Source of the DNA: Phytophthora quininea | Lineage: Eukaryota; Oomycota; Peronosporomycetes; Peronosporales; Peronosporaceae | Direction of reading: 5' to 3' | Length of the DNA stretch: 64,000 nt | Assembly: GCA_011947345.1 (NCBI GenBank) | Contig: JAAVTG010000043.1 | Location: 558,001 to 622,000, forward strand | Shown here: positions 1 through 10,666 of the stretch, piece after piece | How the letters are laid out: each line of letters starts with the position of its first letter | How positions within the stretch are numbered: the stretch's first letter is position 1 | The notes under the pieces: generated by a model | Databases searched by the model: none | What the model saw: only the letters and a program-made list of their open reading frames with translations | Told to the model about the DNA's origin: nothing | Position numbers and translations under genes: made by a program

Positions 1-1
1 C

Positions 2-1244
2 AACGTCGTCGCTCCAGTCTTAACCCGATCGCCTCCGATCGAGACCACCAAACTGCTGGAAGAGGGCAGCTTCGGCAAACTCGAGTCGCAGCAGTGGCGA
101 CCCAGCAAAAACGCAGGTTTCGCCGCCATTTTCGGTACGATGAGGCAGTGCTGCGAGGTCACTTTGGGTGCTGACAAGCTCGTGCAGTGCTCGTTTGGAC
201 AGGTGTCGTTCAGTCGGAAGCCACGCAGGCGCTGCAGGTGTACTTCAACAAGCCCTTCTTCCTCGTGTGTTTCAACCATGCAGCACCTGTAAACCTCGCT
301 GTCGAGTTGGGCATCCTGCTTGAAACACTGACATATGTGTGTATTAGGTCGCTCTCCTTCCGCTGCTTGTCGGATACTACAAACTCAACGGTAGTCCTGC
401 AGATCGCTACGCCAACTACATCGACGTGTTGGCCAACCATTCCATCATTCCGATGCCCAAACTGCTGCAGATTTCGGCGGCACTGGGCCTGCTCTTCCTC
501 GTGGCGGAATACTTTTGGTACGCAGCGATCTCCAACATGAGCGTGGCCGTGGGGACTGCCATCTACAACTGTGCGCCGCTGTTCGTGTACTGCTTGTCCG
601 TGTGCTTCCTGCACGAGCACTTGGTCTTCAAGAAGATGTTAGGCATGTTGACTTCGTTGGTGGGGGTCATGTTGGTCATCATGTTCCAAGATGGCAGCGA
701 CGTCGACTCGATCAAAGACAACAGCATCATCGCTGGACTGCTCATGGTCATCTCAGCAGCGCTGTACGCTGGCTATCAGGTCGCTCTCAAGCGGCTCATC
801 GGCGAGAACATAACCCACAGCCCCACGCTGCTCATGCTCGCTGGCTTCTGCGGCTTCTTCACCATTCCTCCGTGGATCATCGGCAGCTTCTTGATGGCGG
901 AGAGTCCGTTCCCGCTTCTGTACGAGTCACTTAGACTTCCTGAAACAGGCCAAGGAATGCTCTTGCTAGGACTGTGCGGCACTCTGATGGTGGCCTTCTG
1001 CGCCTTCCAACCGTTGGCGATCTGCTGGACTTCTCCGCTGGAAACGAGTGTCGGGTGCATGTTGATGCTCCCCGTGTCGGGGTTTATGGACACCGTCATG
1101 CACCACACCGTCTTCTCTTGGCAATGCATCGTCGGCTCACTTCTCGTCATGGGAGGCTTCGTCATCCTCGAGTCGCCAAAGAAAAGTCTTCGCCACGACA
1201 GTCCACCGACCCAACCTTATCCCCCTGCGCGTAGATCAACGTAG
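2..1244 (+). CDS. Drug/metabolite transporter (EamA/SLC35F-like), 5' partial
   Basis: Exons join(<2..135, 188..288, 348..1244); introns of 52 and 59 bp. The frame runs through the start of the window, so the N-terminus is missing. Joining the exons gives continuous membrane segments: a helix ending VLVWTGVVQSEATQAL, then about eight more hydrophobic helices, and a short polar tail ending at TAG. The pattern of paired EamA-type halves and the motif QSEATQAL..Y.NKPFF followed by YFWYAAISN and ALYAGYQV are typical of the SLC35F-like branch of the DMT superfamily. It would move a small metabolite across an internal or plasma membrane; the substrate cannot be read. No frame break is seen in the 897-bp last exon even though it contains a G5 run. 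A short (AC)n tract follows the stop. The next gene is convergent, with 72 bp between stops. Confidence 0.85.
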
Positions 1245-1316
1245 ACACACACACACACACAAGCTACCAGTAGCACGAAACTCATTATACACGATAGATA
1301 AGTGGGGAAATGCACA

Positions 1317-4267
1317 CTAACTCGACGAACTTGCTTCGGGCGAGAGCATCTTCTTCTGAATTGCCTCCCACACCTCGAAGAAGCCGTCCAGGCCAAGAGC
1401 AGACGCGAATTTCGTGTCGATATCCAGCAGCTCGATATGTGTCTGCTCGCAGTCTTTGATGAGCAACGTGCTCGCGTCCGTGTCCAAGTTGCCTCGGACG
1501 CAAACACTGCCCACATGAAGTTTGGAAAGCAACTGACTCACTGCGTCTGCGTATAGGCCTCGATTCATCAAGCTGTAGCGATCCATTGCACTGTTCCAAA
1601 GTAAAATACTCGCCAGTAAGTGACAGAAGCCTAGCGCCGGCAGCTTTCCTTTTGCTGACTGCTCGAGCCACGACCAATCTGCGAAAAACATGTACGGCAA
1701 CTTCTTCAGCGTCTGGTTCCAGAGCTGGCTCAGTAGTTTTCCTCCAAATGCGTTTAAACGGTAGCTCCCGGACTGAGGACAGTCGCTCGAGACTGTCAGC
1801 ACTTCAAACATGAGAGCAAACAGATACACTGCAGGAGAAGCGTCTTCACTGCTCTCAAGTGGCGGCAGCAACGAGCCATAGTGGAGCTCCCTGGCCAATG
1901 TCCAGATCGCAGAGGCTTGCTGTCTCCGCCACAGCCCAATGACTTCGTCTCTGTCTCCAGATTCGGACAAGCCTGCTGGGTTTATCGTCAACTTTAGCTG
2001 CCCAGAAGTCACAGGCTGACCATTCGCAATCCCTTTCGTCAGCAGCTCGACGAGTGTCTTGGCCCACGACAAATGAATGCCCTCCACGACATCGTAGAAC
2101 TTGGTACGAACAGTACCAACATCCAACGCCCCAATGGCTGGAGAGGCTTCAACGACATCATCGTCTGGCACGCTCTGTCCGTTCACAATCACAGCTTGGA
2201 GGATGCAGTGCGTCAAATGTCCCGGGAAACTCTGCAGAAAGCTGTATCGGCGTTGGAAACGCTGCATCCGTTCCTTCGCTGCACACTCATCCTCTCTCAA
2301 CTGTGAAAAACAAGCAGTCCACTGGCTGTCCAGATCTGGAGCCCCACCCAAGCAAAAGTACAGCAAAATCCCGTCTGCAGGTCGACCTCCCTCTCCAGAA
2401 GATCGGTCAAGTCTGTTTGGTCGGCGGTCTCTCTATTTTCTGGTGGCTGCTGCTCCATTACGACATCGTTCTGCAGGGAGTTTCTTCATCGTCCATCACG
2501 ACATCAGGCGGGGCTCGGTTTGGTGTCGCTGTTCCTTCCTCTTCCTCGTCATCTTCTTCAATTACAATGACTTCCGGAGCTCGTCGACGTGACTGACGAT
2601 TACGGCGGAATGACACCACAGGCTGATCGCTTGGGGCAGTCTCTTCGCCTGTTCTATCGCTGCTCCTCGTTAAAGGCGCCGAGCCCGATCCATTCTCCTC
2701 GAAACGAGGTGAAGCAGGAGCACTCGTCCCACTACTAACTCCTTGCTCAGCCGCATCCTCATTGTTTCTTTCAGGCACATAACGACGGTCCTGTTGGAAA
2801 TGACGGTCATTGTGCTGATTATTGTTGCCACTGCCCCACCCAGTCCGGCGAGGTGGACTCCTGCTCCTGCTCCGTCTCCGAGGAGCCCACCGAATGCGAT
2901 CTTCTGGAGCTGCGGGAGGTGCGTTGTTAACGGGCCCTGGCGCTTCTTCGTATCGAGATGGTCTATTAAACGTCGCACGACGATGTTGAGGTAGTGGCAG
3001 CAGAGCGTCTGGTGGTCCTCGGTGCCATCGCGAAGCCTCCCTACGATCCCGTGGCGACCGTGGGGATCGTGGACGCTGTTCCTGCACGCCTCTGCCCTGT
3101 TGCAACTCGCCCTCTAGTCTTCTCAGCCGCTGTCCGAACTCTCGATTGTCGCTCTGCGCATCGAAGAGAGCGTCTTTCAATCGCCGAATCTCTGAAACAT
3201 GTTGTCTGGAGTCGCGATTTAAGGACTCAAACAGCTGAGTACTCAGATCCCGAAGTGTTCTATCCAACTTCTGGTCTTGCTGGACGCTGCGCGCGTCAAC
3301 CCGTTTAGTCAGCGACGAAAAGTCGACACCAATGACGCTCAAATCGCGGTTCACGCGGCGCAATTGGTCGTGGATCATCCCGAGATCCCCTTGCCTCACC
3401 ATATCCCTCGGTGGAGCAGGAACCACTGGCGGGGGTGGAGGCATCTGTTGCACGGGCGTCGGTTGCGCCGCTGGTTGTGCGTGTGAATCTGCATCTTCGA
3501 TCTTCCTATCCACATCAACCAGCCTGTCGTCAAACGTGTTTAGATCCTGCCTCGTCCTGGCCTGTTCCTCGTGACTCTCTCTCTCCAGAGTGCGAATCTC
3601 TTCCTGTAAACTATTAAACTCCTGCCGCGTGGGCAGCTGCGTCAGTTGGTGCTGCAGACTGTTGAGTTCCTGTCGCGTGGGCATCTGCACTAGTCTCTGC
3701 ATGAGCTTTTGTTCTCCTCCAGCAATTTCTGCAGCGTCTCGTCCATCCTGTCCACCTGCTGCTGCTTGGTTTGAGGTCCTTGGCGTGCTCTTTCTTAAGC
3801 ATCAGCAGCTCGTTCTCGTACTGCTCCTGCAGCGTCGTCAGCTGCACCATGACCGTGTCTTCATTGACACTGTCTTGTATCTGTTTCTGCAGCTTTTTGT
3901 CCAATAACAAGAGTTTCTTGACCAGCCCGGCGACGTCGCCGTCGAGGCTCTGGAGCTTGCTCTTGGTCTCGTCCTGGGCCCTGGAGGCCTCGTGAGCAGC
4001 TTTTGAACGTGCCAGAGCCTTGTCCGCCTTCTCCTGGGCCTCCTCCGCTGCGTCCTCGGCCTTCTCCACCTCCCGCCAGACCTTGAGGCCCTCGCGTCTC
4101 AATTCGCGCATATCCACCGTCAGAGAGCGCTGCCAGTTCTCCAGCGTCGCCATTTGGGCCTCCAGGGGCGACGACGACGTCAGCGAGAGGCTCTTGGACT
4201 TGGACACGCGCTTGCGTTTGCGCTTGCCGCCGTCCGGGCGGGGAGTCGTCGTGCGGACCGTCGCCAT
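1317..4267 (-). CDS. Large coiled-coil protein with disordered middle and globular C-terminus, unknown function
   Basis: Not recognised. One reading frame runs from an ATG at 4267 to a stop at 1317 if four single-base gaps are allowed, each at a mononucleotide run (3770-3772 T, 3707-3710 T, 2476-2478 G, 2370-2372 C on the plus strand). The corrected length is a multiple of three, about 984 aa. The N-terminus is basic (KRKRKR, a possible nuclear signal). Residues of about 40-330 are Ala/Glu/Lys-rich coiled coil, including two near-repeats of the form LPTRQEFNSLQ. The middle is Arg/Ser/Pro-rich and disordered, followed by an acidic patch (EEDDEEEE). The C-terminal 350 aa are globular without a motif I know. 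Three separate genes is the alternative, but each pair of neighbouring frames joins without loss or overlap at the run. The start could also lie further upstream near 4370. Confidence 0.55.
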
Positions 4268-4336
4268 CCACGAGATCTGCTGAGTCCTGCAAGGTGAATC
4301 GGATACTGAGCCGATTTTGGTACAGCACTGGTACAG

Positions 4337-4678
4337 TCATGTTGAAGTGGTTGCCCAGCATCGGCGGCACTGCACTTTGGCTTTTGCTGCAGCTTTACTT
4401 TGATCCCCATGGGGCTGTAGGGACCCATGGGATCTGCATCTTCTGTAGCTGTCTAGAGTTGAAGGCAACTGGCCAAAATGCGGATCCTTCTCCACCTCGA
4501 AGGGTGAACACCTTGCTCGACGATGAAATGCATTTAGTTCTTCTTGAGCGTGGTCAGTGAGCACATCTGCATGACCAACAACAAAATTTCCGCACCGCAG
4601 CACTGAGCATGTCCACGTTGATACTGGAAGACAAAGCAAATCTGCGATGGATTTTCGTGGTGCTGTACCACGAACCAT
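4337..4678 (-). other. Unresolved open frame upstream of the coiled-coil gene
   Basis: A 113-codon open frame with protein-like composition near its middle (the stretch around 4480-4560 reads ...AQEELNAFHRR...). It lies just before the start of the minus-strand coiled-coil gene and could be a 5' exon of it or chance. I see no splice pair that joins the two convincingly. 4268-4336 and 4679-4716 hold nothing else I can support. Confidence 0.2.
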
Positions 4679-4716
4679 TACCGTTAGACATGTGACGTCT
4701 GAATACCTACACTTCA

Positions 4717-4731
4717 GCCATTCCTCAATCT
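4717..4731 (+). promoter_or_regulatory. Oomycete initiator-like core promoter of the TMEM198-like gene
   Basis: The bases from 4719 read CATTCCTCAATCT, which fits the core of the published oomycete initiator consensus (CATTYYNCAWTTT) at all but one position. It lies about 50 bp before the ATG at 4780, the usual spacing. Call rests on motif and position only. Confidence 0.5.
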
Positions 4732-4779
4732 GCTACGTAGAGCTCAAGACGCTTACCATCGATTGATTATTCTTCAGCC

Positions 4780-5990
4780 ATGACCAAGTTCGGACGACTG
4801 CAGTCCATGCTGACTGCTGTACTATGCATACAACTCGCTGCTGCCACGTCGGACAAGGACACCACGGCGACGGTCAAGACCATCTTTGACTCTAGCGACG
4901 GAATGGACATCAACGGCGTCGTACTGGCGGTCGGAGCGCTGCTGGTTGGTGCGCTCCTGGCCATTGCAGGCTATCGACTCTGGCTGACCACTGTCTACGC
5001 TCTGGGCTTCTTGGGCGGAGGTGTCGTCATCGCTGTCATCTTCGAGAAGGTCTTCAAAGACGAGACCTACGTGTTGACAGCGTCGTGGATCGCCTTCGTG
5101 GTCGGCGGTGTCATCTGCGGATACCTGTGCGTGTATCTCTACTGGGCCGGCATCTTCATGGGCGGCGCAGTCGGCGGGGCAGCGCTGGCCATCCTCATCA
5201 ACACGTCGTTCGGCTACAAGTTTGCTCCATCTCATCCAGCCACGGTGCTGATCGTCTTGGTGGCGCTGTTCGCTGTTGCAGGCGGTTGCGTTGCCGTGTG
5301 GCTGCAGAAGCCAGCGTTGATCGCAGGAACGAGTATGGTAGGCGCTTTCATGCTGTTCTGGGGCATTGGCTACTTCGCGGGCAACTACCCGACGTTCAAC
5401 GACTTGGCTAGATTCCGGACGTACAATTCCAGCGGCGATCTCGTCTACTCCATCCCTGGCGCTTGGTGGGGGTATTTGATCGGCACGCTGGTGATGTTTG
5501 GACTCTCGATGCTCCTGCAGTTCCGATCACAGGCAAAGACGTCGACTACCACACGCTCAACCGACGCAACCGCGAGGACGATGACGTTCTACCTCGAACG
5601 CAAGCCGGCATGACCCCAATGAGAATGCAGTATCAGAATATGGGCACTCCAGAAGTGAGACCGCAGCAGCAGCAGCAGCAACAGCCATACCAGCAGCCAT
5701 TCCAGCAGCAGCGATACCCGACATCACACCAGGTGCAGTGGGAAGATCTGCAAAGCCAACAGCCCACTCAGGAGCAGAACGCGAGCCAACCGCAGTCTTA
5801 TGCTGACACATCAATCGTGCAGTCGCAGTACCAGCAACGAGAGCACGACTACCAGATCTCGGACATTGTCCCCAACACTGCTCGGCCGCATAAACACCAC
5901 AGCTCCGATCCGGGCACTCCACCAGCTCACACACAGACGTATCAGCCATACCAGAGCAGCAGACGCACCGGCACGTCCAACCTCGTGTAG
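4780..5990 (+). CDS. TMEM198-like (DUF4203) multi-pass membrane protein with Q-rich tail
   Basis: The first frame opens with a signal-anchor-like stretch (residues 8-22), then about seven hydrophobic helices (residues 45-250) containing the family's repeated Gly-rich segments (GYRLWLTTVYALGFLGGG, WIAFVVGGVICGYL, INTSFGYKF, GYFAGNYP, IPGAWWGYLIGTLVMFGLSMLLQF). The frame breaks at about 5523; one extra base in the CC pair restores a polar C-terminal tail of about 155 aa with a poly-Gln run (5662-5720), ending at 5990. Corrected length is about 403 aa. Animal TMEM198 acts in Wnt signalling, but oomycete relatives are uncharacterised and no role is claimed here. A paralogue lies tail to tail at 6180-7040 and shares the GYFAG.YP...DL..FR...G..VY.IP.AWWGYL block. 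Confidence 0.8.
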
Positions 5991-6179
5991 GCTCACCAAT
6001 ACAACTAAATAAATCGGAAAAAGTATCATTGCATCTCACTCCGTCTGTAAAGCAATGTGATAGAAGAAGAAACAAGAACTTACCTCGTTGTTCCCCCAAC
6101 CAGCCTTCGCTCGACAAACTTCTCTGGCATGTAAACGTTTATATTACCGCACGAATACAAGCACAAGCATCATCTCTCT

Positions 6180-7040
6180 TTACACCGCTGCATGTCCCGA
6201 AGGTTTGGCAATCGCGTGACTCTCTGTCTTTCCTCCGTGGTCGTATCCTCTGGCCGTCTTCTTGATCTGCACGCTCATGCCGAGAGCAAACAGCACAAAC
6301 ATGCCTGCCAGGTATCCCCACCAGGCGTCTGGGATGTTGTAGACCCACTCGCCATTGGTGTTCTGCTTGCGGAACTGCTTCAGATCTGCGCCATTCGGGT
6401 AGTCACCGGCAAAGTAGCCGACTCCCCAGACACACACCGTGGCCCCGACAATGGCAGTGGTGGTGATCAGCACTGGCTTCTCCAGCTTTAGTGCTAGCAC
6501 GCCACCCAGAAGGCCCAGCACAACAGCCATGACGACGAGGATGACGTCCGGGTTGTTTGGATAGATCTTGGCGCCGAAGCTCGTGTTTAAAGTGAAGGCG
6601 AGCATGACGCCCCCGGCTGCGCCCGAGAGGAAGACGCTGGCGCTGTAGAGCATCAGCACGAGGATACCCGCCGCCAGTCCGCCCACTGCGAACGCGATCC
6701 AGGAGGCCGTGGGCATCCACTTCATGCTGGCGAAGGCCGTCTCGACGATGCCCGCCACGAACAGGCCGCCGACCATAAAGGCGCAGCAGAAGACGGTGGG
6801 GCGGAACAGTCGGTAGCCAGCGAGGCAGACCACGAAGCCCACGAGCAGGGCCAGCGCCGCCAGCAGCGCCGGTCCCACTTTGACGTGCTCGGCGGAGCTC
6901 AGCAGCCCCGTGACGCCCTCGAGAGAGCTGGAGCTGTCGGCAGAGGAGCCGTCGCTGCCGCTGCCGGACCCCACGACGGACAGCGCGCAGAGCTGCAGCT
7001 GCAGCAGCGCCACGGACAGTAGATGCGTCTTGAGCAGCAT
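6180..7040 (-). CDS. TMEM198-like (DUF4203) multi-pass membrane protein
   Basis: Intact frame of 286 aa from the ATG at 7040, which I prefer to the upstream in-frame TTG because it starts a clean signal peptide (MLLKTHLLSVALLQLQLCAL). A Ser/Gly-rich stretch (GSGSGSDGSSADSSSS) follows, then seven hydrophobic helices with the same block order as the paralogue at 4780: GYRLFRPTVFC, WIAFAVGGLAAG, NTSFGAKIYPN, GYFAGDYP and IPDAWWGYLAG. The C-terminal tail is short and lacks the Gln-rich extension of the partner. The stops of the two paralogues are 189 bp apart in convergent orientation, suggesting an inverted tandem duplication. Confidence 0.85.
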   Translation of the reverse strand: MLLKTHLLSVALLQLQLCALSVVGSGSGSDGSSADSSSSLEGVTGLLSSAEHVKVGPALLAALALLVGFVVCLAGYRLFRPTVFCCAFMVGGLFVAGIVETAFASMKWMPTASWIAFAVGGLAAGILVLMLYSASVFLSGAAGGVMLAFTLNTSFGAKIYPNNPDVILVVMAVVLGLLGGVLALKLEKPVLITTTAIVGATVCVWGVGYFAGDYPNGADLKQFRKQNTNGEWVYNIPDAWWGYLAGMFVLFALGMSVQIKKTARGYDHGGKTESHAIAKPSGHAAV

Positions 7041-7354
7041 GGAGATACAGCGCCACTTGCACGGAGAGCGTCTAGTTGGCGAATGAAGTCGTGGGTGGCT
7101 CGCGAGCCGTTGCAAGATGCGACCTTCAAACTGATTTGCGCTTTGTACTTAGAAGGTGCTGCTTGGGCAGTTTCAAGGAAACTTGGCATGTCATGCTTGA
7201 TGAGAACATGGCTTGTCATGGCTGGAAGAGAAGACCAAGAGATGGTAAGTGTGTGGCTTTGTCATCGAGACCGGAGAACATGTATCTTCGGCAGAGATTC
7301 TGCTGTCCGAATGAAAAAGTGTTCCTTTACATTGCATCAGGTTGGATGATACTC
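7041..7354. other. Intergenic region with no supported gene
   Basis: Lies between the 5' end of the TMEM198-like gene and the 3' end of the next minus-strand gene. It contains overlapping short open frames on both strands but none with recognisable composition or motif; presumably promoter and 3' untranslated sequence. Confidence 0.5.
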
Positions 7355-10300
7355 TCACAGCTTTCGGTCGCCCTGGAAAGCGCCTCGAATGAGTTCTAGT
7401 TGCTCAGCTAGTTGAAATTCCTCCTTCACCATCGTGAGTTTAGCCTTCTGATCTTTTGTCGTCGGTGATAACGGCGCTTGCAACTGCTGCCTGGTTTCAA
7501 TCGCAGGCTTTCGCCACTGCTTCGGTTCCTTTGCCTTTTGGACATCTCTCCGCCACACGTTGCAACGTACTCTTCCACCAGAGCTGGGAACAACTGCAGC
7601 AGCGTGAGGGTATCTCCATTCTGGACTTCCATCTCAAAGAGCTTGAGGCTGTCTCGCAACTCCCGGTCTGTGGCTGCAATAGGCTGCAGAAATGACACGT
7701 ACTGCTTGACCAAATCTACGAACCGCTTCCAGATCACCAAGCTCTGCTCCTCCAACGTCTTAACGAGGTTGACCTGCTCTCGACATGCCACTTCGACCTC
7801 GGAGAGCTTCTGCGTCAGCTGCAAAAATGACATCGGTTGGTTGCAAGTCTCCGAAAAACCTTGTTACAAGTCTACGCACATGTTGATTGCACTCGTTTTG
7901 CTGCTCGGCGAACGTGGCGGCGCTCTCAAGAGCTCGCTCGAGGTCGTCGCTGTAGGTTTTCTGCTCTTTCATCGCCTGTAGTTGGTCTTCTAGTCGTTGC
8001 GACTGTCGAGCGTTAGTTGAGACTTGAACAACGTACGCTCTTTCAACTTGAGCGAGTCGGTCATTCTCAGCAGACAATTCACGTATCAACGCCTGCTTCG
8101 CTTCAATCACTGCATCTTGATTGGAAGCGTGTTGCTGAAGTGCATGGAATGTTCTAGCTCTGCTTCAGCGCTACGGAGTTCCTCATCTAGAGCATCTACT
8201 TGCATCGAAAACACTTCAACCTCCGACGAACGCTAGTAAAACAACGTCAGTTTTCTTCTACTCCAGCCAGCTATTCAACTGCGCTTACCTCCATGAGACG
8301 AGATCGGTAGTCGAGAACGTCCCTGTGGCGCTTCATCATTTCGTCCTGACACATCTGCGCCGTGCAGTCCAGCGTTGCACAAGCTTCCACCAAGTTAGCG
8401 CGCTCTCTTGCCCACGATGCAAGAGCTCGGGTGATCTCTGTCTGTACTCGGTCTCCCATTGCTGTGATGCGAGCAATAATGTCAGGAAAGGAAGGGCATA
8501 GAACTGAAGTGCCATCGCTTGCCAGCGTGTTTAACGCCTGGCAGAATGTCCGTAACTCTCGGAGGACGGACGGGTCCAACAGGAACGCAAGTTCGTCCAC
8601 GTCGGAACTGTCATCTTCCCATATTTTGCATTGCTCCTCGGTGATCATACACAGCGATGTTGCAAGAGCGGATTCCAGCTCCGCCACATTTTCCTCCATC
8701 AGTTGAAGCTTGTCTTCTTTTGCCGAAATCTCCTGTTGCTGCGAGTTGCCCTCTCGAATTTGCTCGTCCAAGTTTTGTTGCATTTCAGCAAGTGTGTTCT
8801 CCAAGCGAATTTTCTCTTGTTGTAATGCTGCATATTGTGTCTGCAGCTGTTGCTCACGGCGCTCTCCTTCATCAATTTGTGTCCGCAACGCAGAAATTCG
8901 TTCATCTGACAATTGTGCTGCATCGTCGGCTTGCTTTCGAGCAAGTGCCTCCTTCTGTTGATACGCTTGCACTTCATCTTCCAGCCGCTCTACCTTTTCG
9001 TGGGCCTTGTTTGCCTTGGCAGCATATTCATCCACAGAGCTAAACAATTCTTCCTGCAGAGCATTCATCTCGTCAAGATGAGACTGCTTCTTCGAGCATT
9101 CCTCTTCCAACCTTTTTGTCTGCTGTTTCGCCTCTTCGCACTGAGAAGACAAGACATTCACTTTTCCTTGAAGTGACCTGACGCTGCGAGTGGCGTCTTG
9201 TAGCTTCGCTTCCATTAAGTTTTGGCTCTTCGTAGCAGCTTCTAAGCGACTCTGCAAGGCCTCCTCTTTCCGCTGTGTATCAGTCGACACGCCCTGAAAT
9301 TGAAGGATCTGTTGCTCGCGTTGCTGGAGTTGAGCCTGCATTTGCTCCAGTTGAACGTGCAGATTGGACTCCTGTTCGTGTAAGCGTCGTGAATCGTTTT
9401 CTTTCTCACTTTGGAAGCTAGTCACCAGCTCTTTCGTGACTTCGTGACGCTGCGACTCTTGTTCAAGCTGCTCTTGAGTAGATTCCAGCGCTTTGCTCTT
9501 CTTCTCGACATCTTTCTCCTGCTCGTAAATTGTGTGTCGAAGTTCAGCTAATACGACTAGTAGCTCTTCGTGGCCAGTGATCTCAAATTCCGTGGCTTTC
9601 AGATGGACAGCTTCTTCAAGGACGCGGATATAGGCACGTTGTTCACTCAATACCGTCTCAAGACCCCCAGAAGTGGCATTGTCTTCTTTGTTGAAGGATC
9701 CTGGGGCAAATGTCTGCATGCGGTCATTCTGAAACACTTGCAGGTCCACTAAAGCCTTCTCGATGCGCTTTGCTGCTAGCTGGTACCTTTTCTTCTCTTG
9801 TTCAGCTTCTTTCAACTTCCGATCCAGCTCTCCTCGTTTCTGCCCGAGTGAAGCACCTGTGGATGGCGTACCGGTCATCATTTGAGCAGCTCGCTTCTGC
9901 TGTCCCAATGCCCCAGAACGCGAAGTAGTCGACGTTCCAGATTCGTTGTCAATTGACTTTCTCTGCTGCGTACGAAGCTTCTCCAACTGCAGCTTTTGCT
10001 CCTTCATCTGCTGCTTGTACGCGTCAATCTGCAAATTCTGTTTCTCCAATTCTTCGTACACCTTTGTCAATTCCATCGCCTGTTGTCGCAGTCTCTTCGA
10101 CAATGTGTCAATCGGGTGTACACTTGGCGTCAGCATTGCGGCATTTAGTTTTTCTGGTTCTTCGCCGTCCTGTTGTTGATCTAAAGTTTCTTGTCCTTTG
10201 ATAGGATCCTCGGTCGATGAAGATTTTGTCGTGATAGACCTGGTCGTTCTCGGTCGTCGACTGCCTCCCGGTGGATAAGGAGGGGTGGAGGCGGTGGCGA

Positions 10301-10570
10301 TAATGCTTGGTTGCCGCTTTTCTTTCGAGGTGAGACTACTGCATACATTACGTTGGAAAAACTTGCATCATCTTCCGGTCGCAGCAGATTGTCCATCGAA
10401 AACGCCGGCGAGTTGGGAGGTCGTAGCATTTGGGCACTGAAAGCTCCTCGAGGTGGCACTGCAGCACGATCAACTTGCTGCCGCCCATCTTTCGTAGCTC
10501 TGGTCGTCGCGTGCTGCATCCGTCCCGACATCAACAGAGATGGCTGTCGAAGTACCTGAGTCTTCTCCAT
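7355..10570 (-). CDS. Long coiled-coil protein, possibly centrosomal or flagellar
   Basis: Exons complement(join(7355..7818, 7880..8232, 8289..10570)). The 61-bp intron has donor GTGCGT and the 56-bp intron GTAAGC. Three single-base gaps at runs (10282-10285 G4, about 8146 GG, about 7550 CC on the plus strand) must be allowed; exon sum plus three is exactly divisible by three, giving about 1033 aa. Residues 1-150 are low complexity and basic. Almost everything after residue 180 is heptad-rich coiled coil (KQNLQIDAYKQQMKEQKLQL and similar). Near residue 715 is a short non-coiled insert (EEQCKIWEDDSSDVDELAFL). No family is recognised. It is divergent from the C2/IQ/EF-hand gene, sharing a 96-bp 5' space, which hints at a joint role; a cilium or basal-body part is plausible but unproven. 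Confidence 0.7.
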
Positions 10571-10666
10571 TTTCACCTCAGCAAGTGGCGAAACGAACCG
10601 AAAGAATAAATAAAGAGCTTCAGGCATATAAGCTTCGTAGGATCCTGTCAACGGTAGACGGTCGCC
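10571..10666. promoter_or_regulatory. 96-bp bidirectional promoter
   Basis: The start codons of the minus-strand coiled-coil gene (10570) and the plus-strand EF-hand gene (10667) face away from each other with only 96 bp between. This space must hold both 5' leaders and both core promoters. I see a TATAA-like stretch (10627-10632) but no clear initiator match. Confidence 0.55.
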
